Below are positions 1 through 11,053 of a stretch of 32,427 nt of DNA, piece after piece; positions within the stretch are counted from its first letter, which is position 1, and each line of letters starts with the position of its first letter. Source of the DNA: Lingula anatina (taxonomy: Eukaryota > Brachiopoda > Lingulata > Lingulida > Lingulidae); assembly GCF_001039355.2 (NCBI RefSeq), contig NW_019773553.1, forward strand, positions 34,145-66,571, written 5' to 3'. The notes below the pieces were generated by a model. It did no database searches and was not told where the DNA came from. It worked only from the letters and a program-made list of their open reading frames with translations. Made by a program: the position numbers and the translations under genes.

Positions 1-22
1 TTTTTTCATTATACTATTATAG

Positions 23-1406
23 CAATACCAAACAGTTCCCGGATCGAGACATTCAACTGGCAGCTATGGCAATTGGAAAGTGGTTATGCATGGATTATGA
101 CGTAGACAAGAACGGCGTCTTAGATGAAACACAGGAGCTGATCGACTCCACTGACGAGAATGGTAAGCAGCTGCTCAAATGTGTTGTATTTATACATGAA
201 AATAATACAAACAAACGCGTTGTAAGGAAGATCAATTAACCAACATATTCTATTAAAGTTGCTTCTTAAAGGGATAACATCACAATCTTAACATCACTTA
301 AAGGGATGGCATCACAATAATAAAACTGGAGATAAGTGTTAAGGGATGCGCATAAACCGGTATTTTTATTACTGGCATTAATCAATTTGATAGTACATGC
401 CCCTTCCCATCATCATGTTTGAGGGTGTGATGCGTTTTATGCATAATTTCCTATTAAAATGCTTTGGATTTCACTTAAGTTAGTTATCTGCCTTTTTTTT
501 TTTTTGAAAAGTAGATTTACCTTGGCTGTAGTTTCCAACCAAGTGAGCCGGTGAGGCTGAGCTCGAACGATATAATCTCACTTCTTGGTCCGTGGTTTCA
601 GGGGACGGACAAACAACAAGTGACGAATTTGCACGAAGCTGGTCCAAGATGAATGAAAAACTGCACGAAAATTGGAGTCGGGCAATATTTGAATGGGTCG
701 ATACGAATCAGGATGGATTTTTGACTATGGAAGATCGCTTCCTCGAGCAACATCATGATCCAAGTACGTGTCCACGTGACCAGGATGAAAGTTGTTATCA
801 CCATGTCAAATACTTTTCACCAATTCATATTTTTTTCCATTTGAAACTAAATTTCATCGCGGTTAGAATAACAATCAATCCTGCATAAACACTTTGCCAG
901 GTAAGATAATTAAAATGCCATTCAAACATGTAATTAAATCCAAGTTGCTATCACTAAAATGCTACGATTTATTGACTCCCAGCCGTGTTGTTTCTGGTGG
1001 CAATGTTGTTCAGAAGAGATCCAAGTTTAGTTAAACGAATTCAAAACTGTGAAGTAAAATCAAAATCCCCGCTTCATTTAATTTACTCTGATAACTTAAA
1101 GCAAATTTATATACATGGATTGACCATAAGTCCTAACATATAGTCTACTTCGGCTTAAGATGAATTTATAGTAGCAAACTTAATTTCAGTATTGAGCTGA
1201 GACTTAATCCATATTTCTTGCGATAAAATGAGTCTACACCTTCGATCTTAGAGTTTCTATAGGTCAATGTTTGGGCTTAAAAGTTGATAGTGATGCATGT
1301 ACGCGGTACATATATTGTACATATATCGCTATTTTGTTAGTTCAGTTTTAGAGATCATACAAGTTCATTGATAATCAAATAGCTTATGTTTTTGTATGCG
1401 TGTTTA

Positions 1407-1459
<53 letters not shown>

Positions 1460-1937
1460 AATGCTAGAATATTCATATATTAAATTCGTTTCAGTCACTG
1501 GAGTCCTCCTAATAAAGGACTGTATCATGCTTTGTGCAGATGTAAGTATATGTTTATAAAATTATGTTTATCTTTAAATTAAATACCGAGTATAAGGCTT
1601 AGAGATTACTTTGTAGATTTCAGGACTTTTTTCTCCTTCTAACTAAGCAAGCCGTTGACAAAATAACGATCTATGGTTTAAGGGCTTATTTCTTAGCCAT
1701 TTTCGGAATGGAGATGAGGACTGACAAAATATTACAAGTTTTAACTAAAGAGATTAAAAATTGGTATATTGATCGTGACGCTCTTACGGGTTTAAAGTGG
1801 GTGTACCTTGGTGATGACATATCGTACATTGTCTGTCTTTATTATCTTCATTCTCATTTATTTATATTATTGTGATTAACATTATTATCCTGTAAATTGT
1901 TGTACCGTACCTATGACAAGAATGTCACGGTAAATAA

Positions 1938-1975
<38 letters not shown>

Positions 1976-2867
1976 ATATGGACCAGAGGTGGGCTCGTTG
2001 CCAGAGGCCGGGAATAGCAAAAGTCATACTTTAATATGAAATATTAGAGGATAAGGCAGGTTATTGTTTTAAAGATTAAACTGGCAACTCATACCATATT
2101 TACCACTTGTGGGATTATATATTGACATCTATATATTGGCAGAAAAATTAATTTAATGTATAATGCACAGAAAATCTACCAACAGGAAAGTTCTGACGAA
2201 TAAAGAGTAACATATTCCAATAAGCAAAGCCTGCAAATTATTTCGCCCAAAGATCCCAAAATGTACACAGCTCGAGTTGTCAAATAATGCTTTATTCAAC
2301 AACATAAGGATCTTTGTGATTCATTGTCAAATGTTTTGCTCAACAAAATAAGGCCTGCTGGTATAACAATGCAATAGGTAATTGCATCAAATACATTACT
2401 AGTACACTGACGCTATAAAATCTAAAGCTAAAAATTTATAACGCGTCCTCGGCACATAAGCCTTACTACTCATTTAAAATGTGGACTACCAAGATAGCGG
2501 CATTTTTAATTTCAAGGCAAGGTGGCTAGTTTGCTTACCGTTAACATTATTCGACATAGGTAAGGGAGTTAAGAAACAAACCAAAAATAATAATCCTGAA
2601 CCTCCAATAAGTATTTCACATTTTCTTTTAGCATTTTCTGAGATATGAAAAGAACCTTCGAAAGGAAATCAAAGAGCAAGAACAAAAGGGTGTTCTTCAA
2701 TTCAGTGGTAATTATTAGCGATATTTTAAGATTAAATTTTACTTTAAGTGAAACATTATTTTAAACACACAATAGAACAATAGTCTTTGCTGAACAAATC
2801 CCCTCCTTCTCATTTTACATGACAGCTCATTGAAATATGTTTTTCCATTTCAGATTTTTTGCTGTGA
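23..2867 (+). CDS. Secreted EF-hand calcium-binding protein, paralogue 1 (exons 2-6; exon 1 lies outside the window)
   Basis: Five exons join in phase: 23-162, 602-763, 1495-1541, 2632-2707 and 2854-2867 (stop TGA). Every junction has AG/GT and compatible phase (2, 1, 1, 0, 1). Adding a 62-nt exon 1 like that of the paralogue at 18606 gives exactly 501 nt, a 166-residue protein. With that numbering, three EF-hand loops are visible. Loop 1 (residues 47-58, DVDKNGVLDETQ) has Gln at position 12. Loop 2 (65-76, DENGDGQTTSDE) is canonical and is split by an intron at Gly68. Loop 3 (101-112, DTNQDGFLTMED) ends in Asp. The C-terminal part is short and charged (RYEKNLRKEIKEQEQ) and ends DFLL. EF-hand loops bind Ca2+, so an extracellular calcium-binding role is inferred, given the paralogue's signal peptide. 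I do not recognise a named family. Exon 4 (47 nt) and the 14-nt coding part of exon 6 are the least certain. Confidence 0.78.
1410..1453. repeat. (AC)n microsatellite
   Basis: About 22 uninterrupted CA dinucleotides in the intron before exon 4 of EF-hand paralogue 1. A short TATATA stretch follows. Confidence 0.95.
1786..1975 (+). mobile_element. 3' tail of a non-LTR retroelement ending in (CTA)n
   Basis: AT-rich sequence with many stops ends in GGTAAATAAA followed directly by 12 copies of CTA (1939-1975). This AATAAA-plus-microsatellite ending is typical of LINE or SINE 3' termini. No coding part is seen, so it is a short remnant inside the intron between exons 4 and 5 of EF-hand paralogue 1. 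The left limit is a guess. Confidence 0.4.
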
Positions 2868-2984
2868 ACAAAAACACAAAGCAGTGATCAGAAACTACTT
2901 CCGATGACGATAACTTCCTTTCTTTGTTAAATCTTGGACAATATAATGAAGCGATTTTATCCTCTGCCTTAACCGCTAAATAAT

Positions 2985-2990
2985 AATAAA
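2985..2990 (+). promoter_or_regulatory. Poly(A) signal of EF-hand paralogue 1
   Basis: AATAAA lies 118 nt after the inferred stop codon and is followed within about 20-30 nt by a GT-rich stretch (tttggtttgagttt). Its position supports the proposed terminal exon. Confidence 0.6.
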
Positions 2991-3000
2991 CTTCTTAGCA

Positions 3001-4093
3001 AGACCAACTTTGGTTTGAGTTTCATTTAATGTAATACCGGATTCTGATAAATTCTAAAGGCTTTGTGATAAGGCATAAGATTCTGTATAAACAATATACG
3101 TGCTAATACCTTAAGGTGTGGACTTTTCACAAGGGGAAGGGTAAGCTTTCGTGTGACTATGTCCGGTTTCCCAAAATCTTGATAATAACAATGGCCTGTA
3201 GTGGTAATTATACATGTACGCCCTAATTACATTATGGGATATTGAGATGGAGTGATATTCTATACGTAATTCTGCATGGTGCCATATATATAGACTGTAT
3301 GTTATTACTGAAAGGCAAAAGTTTTAGAAATTCAGAAATTCTACCGACAGACAGGAAAACAACTACCACAAAGTGTAAGAAAGTTCTTTTTCTTTTTTAT
3401 TGACATCACAAAACAAAACATACATTTTTCACACTGAACACATATCACAACATATATGCAACAAACACAAACTAGCATACAGTAGTCTCATTGGACATTA
3501 ACAGCACAAGGGAGTGACAGAATACGTTGCACAAAACAACAGAAGTAATAGTGTATAATACACATAACACAAACTGATTAACATATATATCGTAACATAT
3601 AAACAAACAAACCAGCTTATTATCATATATGAGTCACACCAGATTTTACACATTACAGAAATAGCATTTATAATATACCACAGTCACAATATACATTATT
3701 ATGCCGATTGTCGGGAATAACAGAAAGCATCACTCACTTACATGATCATACAGAATAAATAAACGTACAATAGTCTCCATAAACAATCTGGTACAGCACG
3801 CAAGAATGACTATCGAGATATATCTCAGGTTCATATAAAGGCTTAGCTGTGGTGCACAGAACAAGTTGCTACACATTACAAACCATCATATAAACAATAG
3901 TCGCCATAAACAATCTGGTGCAACACAAAAGACTGACAGTTCTGACTATCGAGATGTGAACTTAGGTACACAAAGATGTTTGACATGCACGACTAACTGT
4001 GACTCCAAGGCACAGGAGATTGTCATACATTTACACTCGACACTTATTATATGGTTCTAAGTGAGGCTAAGTATTTTAATAGCATTTATAATA
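3001..4093. other. Intergenic stretch, no gene seen; low-complexity AC/AT-rich repeat DNA
   Basis: No ORF with convincing composition and no splice-linked exons. 3380-3760 is rich in acaaac/catat strings. A unit of about 55-60 bp occurs twice (3767-3820 and 3894-3955, offset 127), sharing acaatagtc, ccataaacaatctggt and gactatcgagat. The phrase atagcatttataatata occurs near 3663 and again near 4080, so the block is probably an old repeat. Confidence 0.5.
3767..3955. repeat. Two-copy imperfect direct repeat (period about 127 bp)
   Basis: Copy 1 (3767-3820) and copy 2 (3894-3955) share acaatagtc, ccataaacaatctggt and tatcgagat with a few substitutions and an insertion. Confidence 0.6.
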
Positions 4094-4127
4094 TATGCTT
4101 GCACAATTTAAAAATTGTGCAAGCATA
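4094..4127. repeat. Perfect 34-bp palindrome
   Basis: The arms TATGCTTGCACAATTT and AAATTGTGCAAGCATA are exact reverse complements around a central AA. It lies just after the repeated phrase atagcatttataatata. Confidence 0.95.
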
Positions 4128-4340
4128 CATACATGGCCTTAAGGTGGCCCAAATTCTGTACCGAGTCCAGATATTCTTTAGCAAATTCACCTAAAGCTGT
4201 AGATATAGTATTTGATTAAAGTCATAATAACTCTTCGTTTTGGCCAAAAATACGATTTTCCTGGAAAAAACGGCAATTTTCCCGTACTAACCAATGGTCA
4301 ACGACAGTAGTAGGAGGCTACTTTGGCGTAACAAAGGAAA

Positions 4341-4548
4341 TGACGTTAAATGCCGTAAAACCCTTTGTTTTAATGACGTAACAGGACAAAGAAAAATTAT
4401 AGCGTACAATGGGACATGACGTAACAAGTAAACAAATATGTTTATGTTTGTATTGCCATGGTAACGGAATTTTGTTGTGACAAAATGATGATGTCGCTGG
4501 ACACGTCTGGACATGTGGGACGTTTGTTTATGTTTTGCTATGACGTCA
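4341..4548. promoter_or_regulatory. Cluster of TGACGT (CRE/ATF-type) sites
   Basis: TGACGT occurs at 4341, 4374 and 4417, and the full palindromic CRE TGACGTCA occurs at 4541-4548. Related GGCGTAAC and GCCGTAAA variants lie between. Four sites in about 200 bp on one strand is dense for AT-rich DNA. The surrounding sequence looks locally duplicated, so this may be a degenerate tandem repeat rather than a regulatory element. Confidence 0.35.
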
Positions 4549-4659
4549 CAGGGCAAGTCTGATCATGTTAATTTCAATTCTTTAATGCATATTTATTAAT
4601 AGATACAAAATAAAGTAAAGCAAAACAACATAGAATTGTATACATAATTTTTATTGAAA

Positions 4660-4679
4660 TAAACACACACACACACACN
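4660..4679. repeat. (CA)n tract ending at an undetermined base
   Basis: A run of CA repeats ends in a single N at 4679, immediately before the coding remnant of a LINE. The join may be an assembly patch. Confidence 0.8.
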
Positions 4680-4681
4680 TT

Positions 4682-5275
4682 GAGCACAATTCCAAATCCA
4701 GAGTATATTGCCAATTCAAAAATACATTCAAAAAAGAAAAATATCTAGACCTTCTTCACGATACTGATAAAAGAAAAAACCTAAGCCGTTTTCGCACCAG
4801 TGGGCATAAACTTCACATTGAAACAGGCAGATACAACAACACTCCTCGGACCGACAGAATATGCCATTACTGTTCTAAAGACAAAATTGAAGACGAAAAA
4901 CACTTTCTCACAACATGCCCCCTATACAACGACCTGCGCACAATATTATATAAGGTATTTACAAAACACGATACACATTTTGGCCTAAAAACAACTGATG
5001 AAAAATTTACTATAATTATGAAATGTCAAGAAAAAGAAACCATTATTGCACTAGCTCAGTTTCTCTTCTCTGCTTTTGCTAGGAGGGATCTACAAGACAG
5101 TGCTGCACTCATCGGCAATTGAGTAATAGTAGTAATAGTAATTTTTTTTTTCAATAGTAAATAAGTAAATATTCTTACTCATTGTGATTGTTTAATAACA
5201 TATTCACAAAAATTGTATTCATATTGTCATTTTCATCCACACAAGTGGATGCATATGTTACAGTGAAATAAATAT
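4682..5275 (+). mobile_element. 5'-truncated LINE, C-terminal end of ORF2 plus 3' UTR
   Basis: A frame is open from 4682 to the TGA at 5120-5122 without a starting Met. It carries the cysteine-histidine module found at the C-terminus of many LINE ORF2 proteins: FRTSGHKLHIETGRY, then CHYCSKDKIEDEKHFLTTCP (C-x2-C...H...C), then LYNDLR. The rest (KETIIALAQFLFSAFARRDLQ) is amphipathic. The 3' part has TAG/TAA repeats, a T-run and a terminal acagtgaaataaat, matching the ending of the LINE at 31130. Reverse transcriptase and endonuclease are missing, so this copy is not autonomous. The 5' edge coincides with the N at 4679. Confidence 0.75.
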
Positions 5276-5339
5276 ATATATAACAATATTATAAGATTCA
5301 TAAGATATATTCGTCTTTTTGCTCAAAATGCATTTATAT

Positions 5340-5830
5340 CTACAATTCATCACTTTACAGTTGTACGTCGACAGGAAACTCGAACTGCATTGTGGGAGGG
5401 GGAAAGAGCGTGAACTCATGGCGCGAAGGCTCTTGAACACAAAATAATGACTACCTGCTGTGTTTCAAGTTGCAGAAATGATAGAAGGTATCGAGAAAGG
5501 TAATTTCCCGCTAATTTTACAATCATGGACCAGAGTGTGTGATCGTCGAGGTTATTCCCCATTATTCGTATACTCGCTGTTTTTGTTTTGCTCTATTTTT
5601 TCCCACAATGCAATTCTCACGCATACGCGCAGCGATTTTGTAAGTATCTGTAAAGTGGTGAATGTGTGCAATTCTGGGCTTTTCGTTATCCGACGCACTG
5701 TACAAAAACTCGCAACTTACGTCTGAGGGTTTCCCGCCATGTTATTTTGGTCTCGAATGAACGCGAGAATCCGCGTGACACCTAAACGTCATTGGCAACG
5801 GATGCACTTGTCGACCGCGAAGAAAGGCAT
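5340..5830. promoter_or_regulatory. CpG-rich promoter-like block with two inverted TCCCACAATGCA motifs
   Basis: This stretch is far richer in CpG than its surroundings. TGCATTGTGGGA (5386-5397) and its exact reverse complement TCCCACAATGCA (5601-5612) face each other 203 bp apart. The motif resembles the ZNF143/Staf core (CCCAnnATGC), which in animals marks promoters, often bidirectional ones. No protein in the flanking short frames is recognised. On the + strand an AG at 5474-5475 is followed by ATGATAGAAGG and a possible donor near 5500, which is too little to call a gene. Confidence 0.35.
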
Positions 5831-6440
5831 CGAAAGCCCAAGTGACAAGCACAGATTTTAGTTTTACTACAATAACAGTCGTTTTAGTGGGAAAATGCAA
5901 TAGAATATATTTCCAGGCGTTGTTTACAATGTATTTCTTGCGAAATTTTGAATCTCAAAGGAAGAGTTACTCAGTATTATTGCTTTAACATATTTAGGAC
6001 ATTATACGCTTCTTTATTACTTTCCTTTTTGTCAAGAATTCCAAATAAAAATGTTTATGTCTCCTTGATCGAAAAAAGTTCAATACGGTGTTGGAAAAAA
6101 GAATTAAAGTGACAAACACAAGTATGATGTTCGAAATTTGGCCGATGCCGGCCGCTTTTATTGTGAATCCTAATAAAATGAAATGAAGTAATTTTAGAAG
6201 CTAAAATTGAATAATTGTGGCAGTGCCAAAATACGTAATTTTTACGCCCGAAAAGACTATTTTATATATAATTCCCAAACAACATAGTGCAGACGTTTTA
6301 ATTTGTGGGGTTGCAAAGAGGCCGAGAAGAAAACTCCAGACAACGACCGGACAAAGCACGTCGGTGGAAATTGATTTAAATGACAATCTAATCAGGGGGA
6401 GGTACGCTTTTTTCCTTATGATAAACGGGCCTTACAGCGA
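5831..6440. other. Stretch without recognisable gene
   Basis: AT-rich sequence. A frame open from 6217 to 6603 runs into an arm of an inverted repeat and has no recognisable domain, so it is not called as a gene. Confidence 0.5.
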
Positions 6441-6992
6441 CAGGCCTACCCAACTACCAGACTCGGCACCTAAAGATCCTGAATTAACCGGTATATCGGA
6501 CCACGCTACCCGTTTTCAAGGTGTGTGTCAGATCGCATTTCGGAGTATCATACCCCAGAATAAATTTTGTAGCACGACTGCGGGCTCATCCACGCTCGGC
6601 TGAACAACCTGAAACTGTACTCTTACTTTAGAGTACTCTATTTTATTGTCTCTATGGGGGTATATGGGGACTTAACGACATTCGGTTTGAATGTTTTAAC
6701 CACTTTTGATAGGGCTTTTTTTGCATTGTATTAGATTAATGTGGCAGTCTTAGGTTCATCTAGGTGGCTTTCAAATTTATGCGCCCGGTTTTAAAATCAT
6801 ATAGCGATTTTACGACAATCGTTTACTATCAAATCAAAGTGACAGCCGAGCATGCCAGGGCTCATCCTGTCGGTGTTCTGGCTGATACTCCGAAATGCGA
6901 TCTGACACACACCTTGAAAACAGGTAGTGTGGTCTGATATACCGGTTAATTCAGGATCCTTAGGTGCCGAGTCTGGTAGTTGGGTAGGCCTG
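6441..6992. repeat. Inverted repeat pair, arms of about 110 bp (MITE-like)
   Basis: The left arm (6441-6551) and right arm (6883-6992) are reverse complements at roughly 95 percent by eye. Both contain the strings of CAGGCCTACCCAACTACCAG and GAATTAACCGGTATAT in opposite orientation. The 331-bp spacer has no ORF. The sequence just outside the arms does not match, so the arms define the ends. Target duplications were not evident. Could be a MITE or a local inverted duplication. Confidence 0.65.
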
Positions 6993-7512
6993 AGCGAGGA
7001 GTAGAGCTCTCCATTCTGCCGTCCCTAGTTACTTTGATTGGATAAGATGATTGACCAATCACAACCAATTGCCGATGTAGCACTGAATCCGCGATCTTAT
7101 GTGCAGCATTGAATCCGAGGCTCGTCGGGTCATGCAGCACTCAATCCAAGGTTTGAACAAGTATGGCCAAAATTACATAGCGAATCCCTTCGGAACTAGG
7201 TTATAGACCGTCACCATAAAACAACGTTTGACTTAGCTGCCAAACTTCCCTTTTTTCTCTAAAGTCATACTCAGCTTGTCTTTGATTACATTAAAAAAGG
7301 TTTCCGTTACGGAGCAGTCCCATAGCTAGTACATGAATAATTGTCTCCGTCTCTTTCCCGCACCTTTTAAAAAGGGGTGTGTGGACCAAACCAGTTTTAG
7401 CAAGATAGCTATTTGTCGGTAGTATATGTTGGTTTATTTTATACTGGAACCATTTAAATTTAGGACTTATAGGAAGGTTGAAAGGCAGTTTATTTATTAG
7501 AGACCACTCTTT

Positions 7513-7761
7513 GGCTTCGTTCACATGGAAAGTCTATTTTCTAAAAATCTATTTTCTCTTTCGTGGTATATCTTGTGATCACGGTCTGTGCCCTGAATGT
7601 CCCGCGGCGTAATTACTGGCAGCGCGAGCCAGTTACTATAAGTTACTATAAGTAAGTGGCTCGCGCTGCCAGTAAGATATTCAGGGCACAGACCGTGATC
7701 ATAAGATACCGCGAATAGAAAATAGATTTTTAAAAAATAGACTTTTCATGTGAACGAAGCT
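7513..7761. mobile_element. Harbinger-like MITE, copy 1, inserted in the LINE
   Basis: A 249-bp near-palindrome. Its ends GGCTTCGTTCACATG and CATGTGAACGAAGCT are inverted repeats, and inner parts (ctattttctaaaaatctatt, tgatcacggtctgtgccctga) are mirrored too. It is flanked by TTT on both sides (7510-7512, 7762-7764), a 3-bp duplication. Removing the element and one TTT restores the LINE reading frame ...INDKEWSLINK. It has no coding capacity. Three-bp target duplications with such ends fit PIF/Harbinger; this superfamily call is inferred. Confidence 0.85.
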
Positions 7762-8200
7762 TTTGTCATTAATATTGAACAATTTATTCCAATTTATTTT
7801 GCCCTTTGAAATAGAAGTATTTTTTACTAAGTATTTTATAGAAATCTTGGCAGCCCTTCTTACTTTTAAAGAAGATACTTAAATACTCTGGCAGTTTGGG
7901 GAGCATTTCTTCAGATTCGTTTATATCATGCAATATTAAGTATTGCTTAATAATGCTCAGCACCCCTTGATATTCTAGGAAGTTGGTCTATATACCATAT
8001 CGCTTAGTTATTTCTTCTTGTGAGAAAAAGGTAAATGTTTTAGCATCTTTTATAAAGTCCCTTATTGTAGATATACCTTTATTAAACCAGTGCTTATAGT
8101 ATATTACCTTACTGTCTACTCTAAGCGCTTCATTATACCAGACAGGGGTGTCCAACACAGACTTGCTTTTCCCCCTTAACTTATCTTCCTTGACCCTGAG

Positions 8201-9454
8201 TTATTTCCATGCAAGTAACACGTCCCCCCAGAACTGGTTTCGGCAAACTTTTAGACATTTATTCAAATACTTATTACCACCCACTGACAGAAGTTCAAAA
8301 TTTAGATATTTAGCTACAATAATTTGCCATTTTTTCCTCTTTGTATAAATACGTCTAATCCATGTTAATTTTAGTGAGAATATTAGTGAAGGCAAGTGTA
8401 TCATTTTGATACCACCTTCATCGTAATTTTTAAAAATTATATCCCGCTTATCTTTATCGATCTTTGAGTTCCACAAAAAGTGGAAGAGATCACTCTGAAG
8501 GTCATTGATAAACCTTTGACTAGGATTCGGTAAGAATATAAACAAATGATTTAATTGAGAAATTATTAAGGATTTTATAATCATACACTTGCCGATGGGG
8601 GTGACCATTCTTCTGTTCCATGCATTAAGCATAGACTTAATTTTTACTAATTTCTTATCAAAATTGAGTCTGGGGATTTGAAATAGATCAACATGAAATT
8701 CGATTCCCAAAAGATTAAACTGATGCTTTCCCCAATCAAGATGCATATGTGGCAAAAATTTTAAATTACTGAACTTCATACGTCCTATCCATACTATTTT
8801 TGTTTTATCTTTGTTAATTTTCAACCCTGATATTTTTGAAAAATTCTCTAATTCAATCATTAGTTCAGATAAAGACTTTTCTGAGCCATCAAGCATCACA
8901 GTCGTATCATCTGTGTATTGAGTTAATGAAATAGGGGCGTCATCAATAGTGATACTTTTTATATTTTTGTTATTCTTGAGTATTATTGAGAGTATTTCCG
9001 CGCATAAAATAAACAAATAGGGGGCTATTGGGTCTCCCTGCCTGCAGCCTCTTTTAATGTAAAAGGACTCTGAGAGATTGCCTCCTTGATTTATTGCTGC
9101 TTGGGCACCCTTATTGAAAGTATTTATCCATTTGATAATACTTTCACCAAAGTTAAAGAAAACTAGTACCCTGTTAATAAATTTCCACGACACAGCGTCA
9201 AAGGCCTTTTCGAAATCTAATAGCACTAACATTCCAGGAATATCGTTATCGTCTGTGTATTGCATAATATCGTATACAGTACGGATACTTTCCCCGATGT
9301 ATCTCCCGGAAATAAAACGGCATTGATCGTCTGAAATAAGTTTGCCCAGGTATTTCTTGACTCTGGATGCTATGACTCCGGAGGCTATTTTATAGGTTAC
9401 ATTTAACAAAGAGATCGATCTCCAGTTTTTCAAGTATTGCTTGGGTTTTTTCAC
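8201..9454 (-). pseudogene. Reverse transcriptase core segment of the L1/Tx1-like LINE
   Basis: This is the longest uninterrupted frame of the element (417 codons). It carries RT motifs in order: RSISLLNVTYKI, QCRFISGRYIGESI, LVLLDFEKAFDAVSW (first catalytic Asp), KRGCRQGDPIAPYLF, QYTDDTTVML (catalytic DD; Ala of YADD replaced by Thr), KISGLKINKDKTKIVW and NLLGIEF. The first Met is not a true start. The frame connects upstream through the T6 run at 9446-9451 to the frame ending at 9390. The TAA at 8201 is premature, because the same frame continues with LDTPVWYNEAL. Confidence 0.85.
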
Positions 9455-11053
9455 CCTTAGGGAGACACGTAATTACACTTTGTCGCTGTGTAATTGAAAG
9501 TTGACCAGTCGAGTAGCCCCAGTTTATGGATCTAACAACAAAATCGCCGAGCTGTGACCAGAATACCTTGAAGAACTCGACAGTGAACCCATCTGAGCCT
9601 GGACTCTTGTTACTTTTCATTCTTTTCAGAATTTGGGAGGCTTCATTTAGACTAATTACACCCTCTAGTTCACTTGACTCCACATCTGTGAGCCTCAATG
9701 GGTAATTGTGCGGTAGGATTGTGCTTAAGTCAACATCAATCACTTCATTAGACTCTGCAAATAACTGTTCGTAGTAGCATTTAATTTCTTTTAAAACTAG
9801 TGTTTGGGTAGTAATTTCTTCTCCGTTATCTTTAACTATCTTAGGTATTATTTTTGAAGTAAAGTTTCGGTTTTCTAGGTTTAAAAAATATTCAGTAGGT
9901 TTTTCACCCTCTTGCAGCCACTTTGTCCTGGATCTTATCATACTACCCCTTATTTTATTTTCCCTGATGTTTTTTAGTTCTTCTTGTAATTTCTCAATAT
10001 TATTTACGTTTAAATTGTAATTTCTCTTCAAATTACTTATTTCTGTTATCAATTTTTTTTCTCTATCGTCAAATAGTTTTTTCTTATAAGATGAAACGGA
10101 AATGGTTTTACCCCTGATCTCCATAAGTAGGGTCTCGTCGAGAAAGAGTTGATCATTTACGGTAAACTATATGTCAGAGTCTGGAATAGAGCAGATATTA
10201 TTTAGGTTATAGACAGGAAGTGCATACTGGATTTTTATATTATTAATAAGTTGTTTTATATTGTCAATATATTCTAAATAATTAAGCAGAGAATTATTAA
10301 ATTTCCATAACCCTTTACCTTTCCTAAATGGGTTAAATTCAATATTTATCCTCACAATGGAGTGGTCCGATCTATAACTCGATTCGATATATGAATTTTT
10401 AATACTTCTTACAAGATTTTCTGTCACAAGGAAAAAATCTAGTCTCGCTTGTTTAATGGGATTTTTTTTCCTCCAAGTATATCTCCTATAACATTCATGT
10501 TGTTCTCTATAAACATCAACTAAATCATAAATTTCAATAAGTTCTGATACCCTTTTTCTTGCTTTTGGGTTGTTTATATGTCGATATGTCTGATCATAAT
10601 CTATTTCTGGATTTAAAACCAAGTTGAAATCAGCACAGATAATAGAGTACTGATTATCGGTATCCTGTAGCGCCATTTCTATCTGTTTATAGAAGTCGGG
10701 AGAATCAAGATTTGGACCATATATATTAATCAATGTCACTTTTCTATCTTCTAATAAACAATTTAGTAATAGGAAGTTACCCGTATCGTCTTTTTTTCAT
10801 TAATTACTTTAACATCAGCAGTGTTATTTAAAAGTATAGCAACACTCCTCGAGTTCGACTTGTACGAGCTAAAATAGGCCTTATATCCCCACTCAGACCT
10901 AACCCTTGATTCTATTTCTGCCGTAAAATGCGTGTCTTGTAGGCATAGGATATCATATTTTTGTTGTCTTAAATAAGAAAATATGTCTTTCCTTTTTTGT
11001 CTATCCCCAAGGCCCTGGCAGTTAACAGAAACAATCTTAATACAATTTGTCAT

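Larger units (their letters stand above)
7233..11053 (-). pseudogene. L1/Tx1-like LINE ORF2: AP endonuclease + reverse transcriptase, broken
   Basis: The element reads from 11053 down to a stop at 7233. The order is an AP endonuclease (IKIVSVNCQGLGDRQKRKDI, LCLQDTHF, ADFNLVLNPEIDY, ARLDFFLV, SDHS), a linker with the L1/Tx1 signature RSRTKWLQEGEKPTEYFLNL, the fingers segment (KSPGSDGFTVEFFK, KNWRSISLLNV), the RT core and a cysteine-rich tail (RCGKETETIIHVL, WDCS). Breaks are frameshifts at a T7 run (10791-10797) and a T6 run (9446-9451), in-frame stops TAG (10167-10169) and TAA (8201-8203), a further stop near 7990, frame slips near 7780 and 7315, and a MITE at 7513-7761. The catalytic box reads QYTDDT instead of YADD. 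No ORF1 is seen upstream. A dead copy, but much of the damage is single-base. Confidence 0.88.

Noticed and set aside
6217-6603. 128-codon open frame on the + strand
   Set aside because: Its second half is an arm of an inverted repeat, there is no recognisable domain, and no splice or promoter evidence.
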